Assembly: GCA_002296285.1 (NCBI GenBank)
Contig: DBHX01000022.1
Coordinates: 40,478 to 59,785, forward strand
Reading direction: 5' to 3'
Length of the DNA: 19,308 nt
Origin: a bacterium UBP8_UBA817
GTDB taxonomy: Bacteria; Margulisbacteria; Marinamargulisbacteria; UBA817
Position 1 is the first letter of the stretch. The number at the start of each line of letters is the position of its first letter. The notes under the pieces were generated by a model that did not search any database, was not told the origin of the DNA, and was given only the letters and a program-made list of their open reading frames with translations. Both the position numbers and the translations under genes were made by a program. Below, one piece after another: positions 1-8,911 of the stretch.

Positions 1-43
1 TCTGCTTGGCAAGCAGATGCTCTACCAACTGAGCTAACCCCGC
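1..43 (-). tRNA. tRNA-Gly (GCC), 3' part cut off by the window edge
   Basis: Read on the minus strand, the segment begins GCGGGGTTAGCTCAGTTGG, a typical tRNA 5' end with D arm, and continues into an anticodon loop TTGCCAA between the stem arms CTGC and GCAG. The anticodon is GCC, so it accepts glycine. The T arm and acceptor 3' end lie outside the window. A possible promoter upstream (to the right) reads TTTCCA, 17 bases, TATGAT on the minus strand; this is weak. Confidence 0.93.
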
Positions 44-199
44 AAATTTGAATATTATCATAGCATTATGACCATGGATTGGAAAGATTATCGAACGATC
101 TATTTTTCATTTATTGCATGAAGGTCTATTTTGAGCAACGAATTGATTATATGTGTGATAAGTCATTTATTTGTGAGTGCAAACCACATAAATATAGCT

Positions 200-1279
200 T
201 TATTTGGTTGCAATCAATTTGGCCAAACAGTCATAAAATGATGGGTGAACACAAAGACGCTGCCGTAAATCAGATGTCTGATTTTTAAATAACTTCAACG
301 GGTTTGGATTTGAAAAGAATGCTTGAATATTTTTGGCAATGGTTTGGCATTGTTGGTTGGATGGACGAACGTATTCAGGGCAGATGCGCTCATTCATGAC
401 AACATTTGGAAGCCCAATATGAGGGATGTTAATTCGTAAGACCCATTTGGCAAGGGCGTACACCCAAAAGGGCAATTGACCAATAATGGTTAATGGGATG
501 CCCATCAGCGCCAATCGAAGGCTGTTGGTGCCAGGTGCCGATATGGCATAATCCAACCTTGTGTTTATTTCAGAACATACCTCAGGGGAATGTGTCTTGG
601 ATTTGAGCAGGGAATGAATCAGCGGGTGAAGGCGGTTTTGATTGCAGATAATTTGAACAGAATATTGTTTTGGTAAGTGAGAAATAATGGACGCCATGAT
701 TGGCAAATGATCGATAATTTCGCTGGTTCTTGAACCTGGAAAAATACCAATGGTTTTTTGAGGGCGTCCGGTGGTTAATTGTTGGATGGGTTCGAGTAAC
801 AAAGGGTGCCCAAAATAATGTGTTTTTGTTGAATTAATTTTTGAATAAAACTCAAATTCTTTTTGGAAAATGGTGATGACATGATCGCTATAAGTTATTA
901 ATTTTTTACCCATAGAACGTTGATTCCAAAGCCAGAAATTCGGCGTGATAAACGTAGAAATGGGGATGTTTAAAGATGTTAATGCCGTTGCAATTCTAAA
1001 ATTATACCCTGGAAAATCTATAATGACGGCGCGATCCATCCGATGAGGTGTATTGTCTAATGCATGCCTCATGTTTTTTATAATGTGTCGTTTTAATTTC
1101 CAAGATCCAAAATTAACCGAATGTTGAATGGAATCAATGGATAAGAGTTGGGTGGTATGACTGGCCAATGACTCATCCCCAAAACTGTAGGTATGATGAC
1201 CATGTTGATTTAATGTGTCAGCTAATTTAGACCCATATTGGTTGGCCGATGCCTCACCACAGATTAGTAGGATATTCAT
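200..1279 (-). CDS. lpxB: Lipid-A-disaccharide synthase LpxB
   Basis: This is a GT19-family glycosyltransferase. It joins UDP-2,3-diacylglucosamine and lipid X to form the lipid A disaccharide at the inner face of the cytoplasmic membrane. Visible family signatures are the N-terminal LLICGEAS (residues 4-11), IDFPGYNFR (87-95), FGHPLLLEP (156-164), the donor-site FPGSRTSEI (180-188), a SAPGTNSLRLALMGIP segment near 250 and GLPN near 292. The E. coli loop IDAPDFN appears here as IDFPGYN, a form I recall from Bacteroidetes-type LpxB. At 359 residues it is slightly shorter than the E. coli enzyme (about 380). Its ATG overlaps the lpxA stop as ATGA, which implies translational coupling. It is the distal gene of an lpxA-lpxB unit, and tRNA-Gly follows after about 156 bases. 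Confidence 0.93.
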   Translation of the reverse strand: MNILLICGEASANQYGSKLADTLNQHGHHTYSFGDESLASHTTQLLSIDSIQHSVNFGSWKLKRHIIKNMRHALDNTPHRMDRAVIIDFPGYNFRIATALTSLNIPISTFITPNFWLWNQRSMGKKLITYSDHVITIFQKEFEFYSKINSTKTHYFGHPLLLEPIQQLTTGRPQKTIGIFPGSRTSEIIDHLPIMASIISHLPKQYSVQIICNQNRLHPLIHSLLKSKTHSPEVCSEINTRLDYAISAPGTNSLRLALMGIPLTIIGQLPFWVYALAKWVLRINIPHIGLPNVVMNERICPEYVRPSNQQCQTIAKNIQAFFSNPNPLKLFKNQTSDLRQRLCVHPSFYDCLAKLIATK

Positions 1280-2499
1280 TCCTCAGTGGAGTTGGTCACT
1301 GACTTTTTGGATATTCCTCGAGATGCATCATGCTGAATAAATGCGAGCAAATGATCAACTTCATCAGATGATTCCTGAGGAGAAAATTCACTGAGTGCTT
1401 GTTTTGTATTTAAGTTTGACCGGTATAGTAATTTATACAGTTGTTTTAAATCGGTCAATGTTGATTTTGACATGCCACTTCGTTTGCAGCCTATGGCATT
1501 TAAATTTCGAACATACGCGGGGTTGCCATCGCATAGCATGAATGGCGGAACATCTTGAATCAGACGGGAATACCCACCAATCATGGTTCCCTTACCAACA
1601 CGAACAAACTGGTGAATGCCAGTTAATCCTCCAATGGTTGCGTTGTCTTCAATATGCACGTGCCCGCCAACATGCACAACATTGGCCATGACAACGTGAT
1701 TTCCAATCTTACAATTATGGCCAATATGGGTATTGGTCAACAGCATATTATTCGAGCCAATTTCAGTGACTTCATCTTTTCCTGTGGCACGGTTAATGGT
1801 CACATATTCACGAATTTGATTATGGTCGCCAATTTTTACGTAAGCCACTTCCCCTTTGTATTTTACATCTTGGGCTTGTGAACCAATAACGGCCCCAAAC
1901 TCAATGGCATTGTGCTTTCCAATGATGCTCCATTTATCAATCATGACATGCGCCGTTAAATGGGTATGATCACCAATATGAACCCCCTCATTGACGATGC
2001 AGTATGGGCCAATATGAACCCCATGGCCTAAAATAGCGGATGAGTGAACAGACGCGGTTGGATGGATGAAGGTGCTGCTCGTCGATGCATTGGTTTGGCG
2101 AATTTTCAATGTCATTTCAGAGGATTGGGAGCCATTAATATACGACCGAGATTCAAAAGAAATTAGATCGTTTTTGCTTGATTTAAATTCAGATTCAATG
2201 CGCAATTGGTCACCTGGAAAGGCCTCCTTGATGGCATCAAAGGATTGAATTTTTGCCAACTGATACCGGTGGTCTTCCAAATAATTCTCATTTAATAAAT
2301 ACATAACACACGACTGAATGTGCGCATCAATCATGGTTTGTTGAGGCACTGATCCATCCAGCCATTGGCCATTACCTGATGGGTCCAATAGCGTGATATT
2401 TTTAATGGTGACAATATGAGAATTGGCTTCGATATGTTCAACTTTATCAATGGCGGGTTGAGGAAAATGATGCTGTAGTTTTTCAAACAAATGTTTCAT
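1276..2499 (-). CDS. lpxA: UDP-N-acetylglucosamine acyltransferase LpxA with an N-terminal FabZ-like hotdog domain
   Basis: Residues from about 143 onward are a full LpxA: left-handed beta-helix hexapeptides starting IHPTASVHSSAILGHGV, the TNTHIGHNC segment containing the catalytic histidine (H261, equivalent to E. coli His125), GGLTGIHQF (H296) and the helical C terminus (QLYKLLYRS). LpxA puts the first 3-hydroxyacyl chain on UDP-GlcNAc from acyl-ACP. Residues 1-137 resemble FabZ, with HIVTIKNITLLDP and FPGDQLRIESEF matching conserved strands of that hotdog family. The FabZ active-site segment (GHFPG...E) reads GQWLDGSVPQQTMIDAH, so the catalytic His is absent and the Glu position appears to be Asp. 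The protein has 407 residues against about 260 for ordinary LpxA. fabZ and lpxA are neighbours in many proteobacteria, so a fusion is plausible. The start codon has no clear Shine-Dalgarno. Confidence 0.93.
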   Translation of the reverse strand: MKHLFEKLQHHFPQPAIDKVEHIEANSHIVTIKNITLLDPSGNGQWLDGSVPQQTMIDAHIQSCVMYLLNENYLEDHRYQLAKIQSFDAIKEAFPGDQLRIESEFKSSKNDLISFESRSYINGSQSSEMTLKIRQTNASTSSTFIHPTASVHSSAILGHGVHIGPYCIVNEGVHIGDHTHLTAHVMIDKWSIIGKHNAIEFGAVIGSQAQDVKYKGEVAYVKIGDHNQIREYVTINRATGKDEVTEIGSNNMLLTNTHIGHNCKIGNHVVMANVVHVGGHVHIEDNATIGGLTGIHQFVRVGKGTMIGGYSRLIQDVPPFMLCDGNPAYVRNLNAIGCKRSGMSKSTLTDLKQLYKLLYRSNLNTKQALSEFSPQESSDEVDHLLAFIQHDASRGISKKSVTNSTEE

Positions 2500-2513
2500 A
2501 ATGTTCTGGTTAA

Positions 2514-2543
2514 ATTTTAGTTTAAAATCACAGTGAATGACAA
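2514..2543 (-). promoter_or_regulatory. Putative sigma70-type promoter for lpxA-lpxB
   Basis: On the minus strand TTGTCA (5/6 to consensus, plus-strand 2538-2543), an 18-base spacer and TAAAAT (5/6, plus-strand 2514-2519) precede the lpxA ATG at 2499. Transcription would start near 2507, leaving a leader of only about 8 bases. Confidence 0.5.
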
Positions 2544-2608
2544 TAGCAAAGAATGAGTTATCTTAAATCGGATGAAGAAATAAATGCTTTGATGTAAACT
2601 TTAACGGG

Positions 2609-4894
2609 ATGGCAAAGCAAATTATTGTGCATGAGTTTCACAAACAACCAGCGGCCCTTGAATGGATTAAATCCAATGCGGTTGAGAACGTTATTATTCC
2701 ATTACAGCCGTTGTTTATTGATGGGGTGCCAAATATTTTGCCATTGCAGTATTTTTTTATGAAAGAACCATCGGACAATTACCCATTATTTAATTGTTTG
2801 CTCGATGCACTAGCCAAGCATGCCCCTAAGAATTTAAGTGAAAAAAGCATCCGGTCAATTGCCATGGATTGTTTTAGTATGAATGCCCCTATGATGCATT
2901 CCTATGAGTGGATTCATGCGGCCATGACGGATTACCATCATCACCCCATTGCCATCAATGCCAAACAAGACAATGAAAAAACCATGAAATCCACGGCACA
3001 ATGGATCAATGAGCAGCACAGGGGGTTGATTGTTTTTGGGGTGAGCCTCAATCAGTTAAAACCACTCATCGACCTGATGAACTCCATGGAAATTCCCATT
3101 CACTGGGTGGTGCCAAGCATGAAAGAGTCTTGCAAGACCATTCGTATGGAGGGGGTCATGGATTGGGTTCAAGCTTGGTCCAATCAAACGTTTCAATACT
3201 CATTTAATGGTGTCATTAATGGATTTGAATCCATTGAAGACGAATGCCATCACGTTATTGCTCATGCCAAACAAGTTCCCGGAAAAGTCGCCGTGGTTGT
3301 TCCAAATGATCAGATTAAAAAATGGTTGATGATCGAAGGGAAAAAACAAGGGGTGATCATTAGAGACAATGCCGTTGGTTTAAAACATACGCGATTGGGA
3401 GCTGGCTTATCGGAATTGTTGGCATGGGTGAGTGCTCCGACTTTAGAGCAATTTAACCGGCTCATTCATGCCTTGGATTGGCCAGAACTAAGCGTGATCA
3501 AACAAAATGTATCGGCCATGTTGGCATTAATACCGTATAAAAAAGATCAGGTGCTCATCAAGGAACGTTTTAAGGGCCATGAAATGGTTCAAAAGCTATT
3601 GGCCTTAAGATCAATTTCAGACATCAAACACATGGTGTTTGAGTGGGAGTATCCCTATGGATTGGATGATGATATATACTTTCAATACCAATGCCACCAA
3701 ATCATTTGCAATCTGCTTGATCAGGCGGAAAAAGAGGCCCATCCAATGCGATTTGTTCAGTTTATGTTGGATCATCAAACCATCGATGCGAAAACATTTA
3801 AAGATCCCAAAATTATTTGCATAACGCCCGAATCATTGGGCAAAGTTCCATCCCATTCCCTATGGGTGATGGGATTGGGAAACGAGACGTGGAAGCCCTT
3901 GGCAAGACAGCCCTATTTGACATCCGAGGGACCGTCTCAAGAACCCGAAATAAATACCATTCGACAGTCGTATGCCGCCTGGTGTTTATCTCACCCACAT
4001 CTTATGGGTGTATCCGTGCCATTGAACATAAATGATCGTCAAAATTATGTGCTGGATGGTCTCACGTGTGAGTTCCAACGACTACAATGGCCGCATCATG
4101 AAGCGTCACCTCTTTTAAGAAAACCCATGGCAACATCACCTGTTGAACCACTGCCCATGTCACCATCAAGTCTGGCGTTGTACCAACGATGTCCGTATGC
4201 GTATTACATTAAACATCATTTGCGTATTTCATCCCATGCCCCAGCCAGTGAATACCAAATGATTGGTTTTTTGGTTCACAATATTGTTGAAAAATTGGCC
4301 ACCAAAGAATTAATGAATGTACAGGACATACAAAGCTATTTGGACAAAGAATACAGCCCCTTAATGGCTCAGGTCATGGTAAATACTTTGAACTCCCATT
4401 GGCCTTTAGAGGATATTATCTCTTTTTTTAAGCCTTATGAGGGATGTGTTGAAACAGAAAAAGAATTGTCAGGAACAATGGAAGGCATTGAACTTAAAGG
4501 TCGAGCGGACATAATTATAAGTAAGGAATCAACGATTGAAATCGTGGATATAAAATCTGGAAGTGTTGCCACAAAAAAAGACATTGCAACCTATGATTAT
4601 ATTCAATTGGGGGTGTATGCAATATTGCTAAAATTGACCCATTCAACCCAATCTATAAAGGCCAGCTTATTATCCAAAGGCCCAAAAATCCAAACCCCCA
4701 TCGATACATCGGATGCACATTATATTGCGTATGAACAAGGCTTGATGCAGTATTTAAGGCAATTATTTAATGGTTTAAAACAGGCCAAATTTGGCATTGA
4801 TCATGCCATGAGTTCTGAAAAAGAAATCGCGAATCAATGCCGTGTGTGTGATTTTTACCATGCGTGCCATAAGCGGGAGCGGCATCAGCGATGA
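2609..4894 (+). CDS. addB: AddB-like subunit of a double-strand break repair helicase-nuclease
   Basis: The protein has 761 residues. The N-terminal two thirds resemble the inactivated helicase half of AddB: there is no Walker A motif, in contrast to the partner. The C terminus is a RecB-family PD-(D/E)XK nuclease: SPSSLALYQRCPYAYY (C528), GRADI (631-635, metal-binding D634) and EIVDIKSG (D647, K649). It finishes with CRVCDFYHAC (C744, C747, C753). The four cysteines form the C...CxxC-x5-C pattern of the 4Fe-4S nuclease domain in AddB and Cas4. The expected role is end resection for recombination together with AddA, encoded by the next gene, which overlaps by ATGA. The start is ATG after CGGG with no proper Shine-Dalgarno; a TAAACT hexamer ends 8 bases upstream. 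Sequence conservation of AddB is low, so the subunit name rests on nuclease motifs and gene order. Confidence 0.85.
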   Translation: MAKQIIVHEFHKQPAALEWIKSNAVENVIIPLQPLFIDGVPNILPLQYFFMKEPSDNYPLFNCLLDALAKHAPKNLSEKSIRSIAMDCFSMNAPMMHSYEWIHAAMTDYHHHPIAINAKQDNEKTMKSTAQWINEQHRGLIVFGVSLNQLKPLIDLMNSMEIPIHWVVPSMKESCKTIRMEGVMDWVQAWSNQTFQYSFNGVINGFESIEDECHHVIAHAKQVPGKVAVVVPNDQIKKWLMIEGKKQGVIIRDNAVGLKHTRLGAGLSELLAWVSAPTLEQFNRLIHALDWPELSVIKQNVSAMLALIPYKKDQVLIKERFKGHEMVQKLLALRSISDIKHMVFEWEYPYGLDDDIYFQYQCHQIICNLLDQAEKEAHPMRFVQFMLDHQTIDAKTFKDPKIICITPESLGKVPSHSLWVMGLGNETWKPLARQPYLTSEGPSQEPEINTIRQSYAAWCLSHPHLMGVSVPLNINDRQNYVLDGLTCEFQRLQWPHHEASPLLRKPMATSPVEPLPMSPSSLALYQRCPYAYYIKHHLRISSHAPASEYQMIGFLVHNIVEKLATKELMNVQDIQSYLDKEYSPLMAQVMVNTLNSHWPLEDIISFFKPYEGCVETEKELSGTMEGIELKGRADIIISKESTIEIVDIKSGSVATKKDIATYDYIQLGVYAILLKLTHSTQSIKASLLSKGPKIQTPIDTSDAHYIAYEQGLMQYLRQLFNGLKQAKFGIDHAMSSEKEIANQCRVCDFYHACHKRERHQR

Positions 4895-7650
4895 GTACCA
4901 CGGAGCGTTCATTATGCATTGAAGCCACTGCAGGGTCAGGAAAAACCACGTTAATGGTGGAGCGTTTACGGGGCCTATTGGAAGATCAACAGGTGCCGCC
5001 AGAACAGTGTATGGCCATAACTTTTACAGATAAGGCGGCCAAAGAAATGAAGGATCGGTTGACGCATGTTCTTCAAGAAACAAAAAAAATAACTCAACCA
5101 TTCGCCTGTGTATCCCGAATGAATATTGGAACCATTCATTCAATATGTCAGACTATTCTTAAAAAATATGCGTTATTGATTCACCAGTCTCCCAATTACA
5201 GTGTATTGGAAGGGTTTGAGTTAACGAAACGGTTGCATGATACCTTGCAAAAACTATGCATTGACCATCGTTTAACCCCCCCCCAGTGGTTAACCAAATG
5301 CTTGAGTATTTGGTCCATGGATCAATTGCGCCAATTGTGCATGAAAGCGTATGCCAATCGTGACACCATTGGTCATTGGTTGGACAATGGGTTTTATGAC
5401 ATGGATCCGGCACTCCTTGAAAAGGCCAAGGGTTTTAAATCCATTTACGATGAGTCTTGTTTTGCCTTCAAAGAACTTATTCAGGCGTTTCTTCAAAAGG
5501 TGGATGACGATAAAGTTCAAAATGATTGGTTAGATCATGATGACATGTTGTTTAAAACCTACCAATTGCTAGCGCATGTGGATTGGTTAAGGCAACAATA
5601 TCAAGATCAATATCGTTTTATTTTTGTGGATGAGTTTCAAGATACATCGCCGATACAATGGCAAATTGTGACACTGCTTTGTGGAGAAAAAGATCCTTAT
5701 GAGCAGAAAAAATTATGGGTGGTGGGGGATCGTTTTCAGGCCATTTATGGGTTTCGTGGTGCTGATGATGCATTGATGCAAATGGTGATTGATACCCAAC
5801 ATTCTCAGCTGGAGCATAAAAAAAACACAGTAAATTATCGGTCCCATCCAGCCATCATTCATTTTATTAATGAATTATTTGAACGATTATTTAAGGATCA
5901 GGGGCAATCGTTCCTGAGCATGGACCCAAAAAAAGAGACCCAACAATCAGCAAGCATTCGTTGTTGTTTGCATGATGAAGTTTGTGATGAACTGATGACC
6001 ATTGGACATTACATATGCTCACAGCATGACCAGGGAATACGGTATCAAGACATGGCCATTCTGGTGCGAAAAAATATGGATATCCAACGACTGAAATCCT
6101 ATTTAACATCCATCCAGGTGCCATGTCAGGTGAGCAAAGGTGCCGGCTTATGCGAATTGGATGCCGTTCAAATCGTCATTTGTTTTTTACTGGGGTTATT
6201 AAATGCAGATGATGACATAGCTTGGATGAGCATTGCCCACGATATTTTAAACCATGATGTTGGCAAAGTGACAGAGAATCAGCGGGTGAAAGATCAGGTG
6301 GCCAATCATCCCCTGGTATTGGAATGGGATAAAGCCATGAATCGGGGACACATGATCGAGGAATTGACTCAACTGGTATGGGGCTTGCCGCTCCAGTTTT
6401 CAACCAGCGATGAAACGGCCATCCAAACATTATTAAGCAAGTTTAACCATCAAACCAGTGACCGATTATCCATGTTGGAATGGCTGGCGGATTGCATTGA
6501 GAACCCAAAGCGAATGGGGACTGAGAATAAAGCGGCCTCTGATGCTGTGCATATCATGACACTGCATGCAGCCAAAGGATTGGAGTTTGATGTGGTGGTG
6601 GTGCCCTTCATTGATGCGCAATTTAATTTCAGCTCAACCGATCCCATGATATTGTCTCGCGAATATGGCATGGGACTCACAATGACTGGGTACAGCAAAG
6701 AAAATATCATTCGAAAAACAATATTAAGTCATGAAAAAGAAAGGTCCACGTTAGAAGAAATTCGTTTGTTTTATGTGACACTCACACGGGCCAAATTTCA
6801 TATTTTATTAACGGGAAAGCGATTAAAGCGAAAAAATACATCTCGACTATCCCTATGTTTGCCCTATTTGGATGATTGTGGCAGTGAGTGTGCCTTTAAT
6901 TTTGACTATCAGAAAAACTCCCCAGGTGAGATTAAAAAAAGCCCAACAGTGTCAGAAGAAAATGGACATGCCAGCATGGTGACCTATTCCCCCAATGGTG
7001 TGAATCAACCGCGCACGTGGTCCATATCCAATATATTGGATGCATCGGTTTGCCAAAAACAGATGATGTTAAAGAAACTAAGAGCCGTTGACTTGATTGA
7101 AACGGATGCCCAAAAAGAAGGATTGAAAATGCATGATCAATTGGCACAGGCATTGGTTCAAAAAAGGTCATCTCCTTTGCCGAGTGATCCGAAATGGATG
7201 GCCACATTGATTCAAGGCGATTGGTATCAGAGAATTGTTTCATCTGGTCGATTATCGGTGGAAGCCCCCTTTGAATTTCATCATGAGGATTGTGTTGTCC
7301 GAGGTCGGTTTGACGCCGTTTGGTTTTGCGATGTAAGCATGACATTTCAAGTATTTGAGTTTAAACGATCCATCGGTAATCAAATGGGGCGTTATCAGCA
7401 GCAAGTCAATTTTTATGCCAATGTCATTGAAGAACTTTACCCAAGCTACACTTTTGATCGAGAAGGATCCGCCATTGTAAATATGACATCTGGCGATCAG
7501 ATTCAAGTTGAGCCCAATAAGGCTCATCTTCGTGATGCGTTCATGGCATTTAATAACCATGTATTTTTAACCAATCCATCAGCCTGCGACGCATGTTCCT
7601 TTCATGCGCATATTCGTAACTGCAGCAAAACCCCATTTATTTTGGATTGA
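4891..7650 (+). CDS. addA: AddA-like UvrD/RecB-family helicase-nuclease
   Basis: This 919-residue SF1 helicase has all main motifs: Walker A EATAGSGKTTLM (about 11-22), Walker B FVDEFQDTSP (about 245), GDRFQAIYGFRG (about 280), NYRSHP, MTLHAAKGLEFD (about 556) and YVTLTRAK (about 628). The C terminus is a PD-(D/E)XK nuclease with GRFDAV (about 805), FEFKRS (about 823) and a YQQQVNFY motif. The cysteines C721, C899, C902 and C911 are placed as in Fe-S nucleases, which is unusual for classical AddA. The gene overlaps addB by ATGA, so the two are translationally coupled, and its last 14 bases overlap the convergent methyltransferase gene. The role is ATP-driven unwinding and degradation of broken DNA ends to prepare recombination. 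It is shorter than many AddA proteins (about 1,150-1,250 residues). Confidence 0.88.
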   Translation: MSTTERSLCIEATAGSGKTTLMVERLRGLLEDQQVPPEQCMAITFTDKAAKEMKDRLTHVLQETKKITQPFACVSRMNIGTIHSICQTILKKYALLIHQSPNYSVLEGFELTKRLHDTLQKLCIDHRLTPPQWLTKCLSIWSMDQLRQLCMKAYANRDTIGHWLDNGFYDMDPALLEKAKGFKSIYDESCFAFKELIQAFLQKVDDDKVQNDWLDHDDMLFKTYQLLAHVDWLRQQYQDQYRFIFVDEFQDTSPIQWQIVTLLCGEKDPYEQKKLWVVGDRFQAIYGFRGADDALMQMVIDTQHSQLEHKKNTVNYRSHPAIIHFINELFERLFKDQGQSFLSMDPKKETQQSASIRCCLHDEVCDELMTIGHYICSQHDQGIRYQDMAILVRKNMDIQRLKSYLTSIQVPCQVSKGAGLCELDAVQIVICFLLGLLNADDDIAWMSIAHDILNHDVGKVTENQRVKDQVANHPLVLEWDKAMNRGHMIEELTQLVWGLPLQFSTSDETAIQTLLSKFNHQTSDRLSMLEWLADCIENPKRMGTENKAASDAVHIMTLHAAKGLEFDVVVVPFIDAQFNFSSTDPMILSREYGMGLTMTGYSKENIIRKTILSHEKERSTLEEIRLFYVTLTRAKFHILLTGKRLKRKNTSRLSLCLPYLDDCGSECAFNFDYQKNSPGEIKKSPTVSEENGHASMVTYSPNGVNQPRTWSISNILDASVCQKQMMLKKLRAVDLIETDAQKEGLKMHDQLAQALVQKRSSPLPSDPKWMATLIQGDWYQRIVSSGRLSVEAPFEFHHEDCVVRGRFDAVWFCDVSMTFQVFEFKRSIGNQMGRYQQQVNFYANVIEELYPSYTFDREGSAIVNMTSGDQIQVEPNKAHLRDAFMAFNNHVFLTNPSACDACSFHAHIRNCSKTPFILD

Positions 7651-8260
7651 GAATAAAAACGTTTTGGTCCATGGGGGTTGTATTCACCATCATGGTGCTT
7701 TTATCACAATGAGTGATGTGATAATGAGGATCATATAAGGTGTTAATTTCAGATTCTGTTACTGAAAAAGGAGGCCCATTTAGCGTTTTTTCAGGGTATT
7801 CGAATGAAATCAGGAGTTGTTTGGCATTGTTGGTTAAGCGATGCAAATGGGCGGCATAATGAATGCGTGTTTCTTTTGGGAGGGCCACCATGGAAGCACG
7901 ATCATAAACGGCATCAATCCTTGGAAATTGTTTGGGTGTCAGATCAAATATGTCCCCAACAAAGATATCAATCAAGGGGCCTTTATAATGTTTAAATTGC
8001 TCAATGGGAGTCACTGCGGGATGAATTTTTAACGTGTGAAAGAGTTGTTGAATCGCCGTTTCGGATAGCTCAACACCAATGACATGGACACCTTGTTTCA
8101 TCAACCATATTATATCCACCGTTTTACCACACAACGGAACAAAAATGGTACTCGGTTGGCATAACTGATTGAAATGTTTCATGAGCATGGCATTGGCCAC
8201 ACCTTCATGAAATCCAATATCATTTGTTGCCCATTTGCTTAACCAAAATTGTTTATTCAT
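7637..8260 (-). CDS. tpm: Thiopurine S-methyltransferase (TPMT family)
   Basis: This SAM-dependent methyltransferase has 207 residues, close to the usual 210-220 of bacterial Tpm. Family marks are FWLSKW near the N terminus, DIGFHEG (14-20), the SAM-binding FVPLCGKTVDIIWL (40-53), GVELSETA (62-69), and later YDRASMVALP and LLISFEYPE. Tpm methylates thiopurines; in gammaproteobacteria members are also linked to tellurite or selenite methylation, and the natural substrate here is unknown. The gene converges on addA with a 14-base overlap and diverges from comEA across 82 bases. The ATG follows an A-rich stretch with no strong Shine-Dalgarno. The C terminus is normal and no key residue is obviously missing. 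Confidence 0.87.
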   Translation of the reverse strand: MNKQFWLSKWATNDIGFHEGVANAMLMKHFNQLCQPSTIFVPLCGKTVDIIWLMKQGVHVIGVELSETAIQQLFHTLKIHPAVTPIEQFKHYKGPLIDIFVGDIFDLTPKQFPRIDAVYDRASMVALPKETRIHYAAHLHRLTNNAKQLLISFEYPEKTLNGPPFSVTESEINTLYDPHYHITHCDKSTMMVNTTPMDQNVFILNPK

Positions 8261-8342
8261 TTCTTTATAATAACGAAAAAAATAACGTTTGATTAATTTT
8301 TTTCCAATCGACGAATCAACAATATGTCGCTATAGTAAATGG

Positions 8343-8867
8343 ATGTCAAAGGGGGCAAAAAACGCTATTTTTTGGGGATTAAGCATCGCATTATTTTTAA
8401 TGCCATTTGCAATGTATGTGTTGGATCACCCATCGAAAAAAGTAACCACTTACCCATCAATATCAGTGTCTGAACCTACCAAAAAAGTTGGAATTGAGGT
8501 GCATATGGTGGGCGCTTTGAATCAACCAGGGGTGTACAAGGTGGCCATTGGCACCAAACTGCATGAGTTGTTGGATCAAATCATGCTTTGGCCAAATGCT
8601 GATTTGAATCAATTAAATTTGGCACAAACATTACGAGATGGCCAAAAAATAACCATTAAGGCAACGAAAAATCAAAACAATGATGGAATTGTGAATATTA
8701 ATTTGGCGTCTTATAAAGAATTATTGGCGTTACCTGGCATTGGCCCAACCACCGCAAAAAAAATTATGGCCTATCGTGATCACCATGGCATAATTCAACA
8801 TCAAAAGGAATTGATGGCATTGATTGGCCAAGCTAAAGCAAAAAAATTAACGAATGTGACATACTGA
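8343..8867 (+). CDS. comEA: ComEA-like membrane-anchored DNA-binding protein (SLBB plus helix-hairpin-helix)
   Basis: From ATG 8343 the product has 174 residues: a membrane anchor (about 8-27), an SLBB-like domain (about 51-106, IEVHMVGALNQPGVYKV...LRDGQKITI) and a C-terminal tandem helix-hairpin-helix (about 116-171, VNINLASYKELLALPGIGP) ending IGQAKAKKLTNV. This is the architecture of ComEA, the envelope receptor that binds and pulls in incoming DNA during transformation. No comEC or type IV pilus genes are nearby, so competence is not shown. A TTG at 8289 is in frame 18 codons upstream, but the ATG is preferred because the extra residues precede the anchor without purpose. TATAGT (8331-8336) ends 6 bases before the ATG and no Shine-Dalgarno is seen, consistent with a leaderless message. 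Confidence 0.8.
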   Translation: MSKGAKNAIFWGLSIALFLMPFAMYVLDHPSKKVTTYPSISVSEPTKKVGIEVHMVGALNQPGVYKVAIGTKLHELLDQIMLWPNADLNQLNLAQTLRDGQKITIKATKNQNNDGIVNINLASYKELLALPGIGPTTAKKIMAYRDHHGIIQHQKELMALIGQAKAKKLTNVTY

Positions 8868-8911
8868 TGACGGCCACATGGTAAGGAAGATTTGGTACCG
8901 TTTATGAGATA

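Noticed and set aside
68..288. Forward ORFs in the leader region (a 17-codon frame from ATG 68 and a 69-codon frame from TTG 79)
   Set aside because: They have no Shine-Dalgarno, one overlaps the 3' end of lpxB on the other strand, and the composition is typical of a shadow frame. A frameshifted remnant cannot be excluded, but the evidence is too thin.
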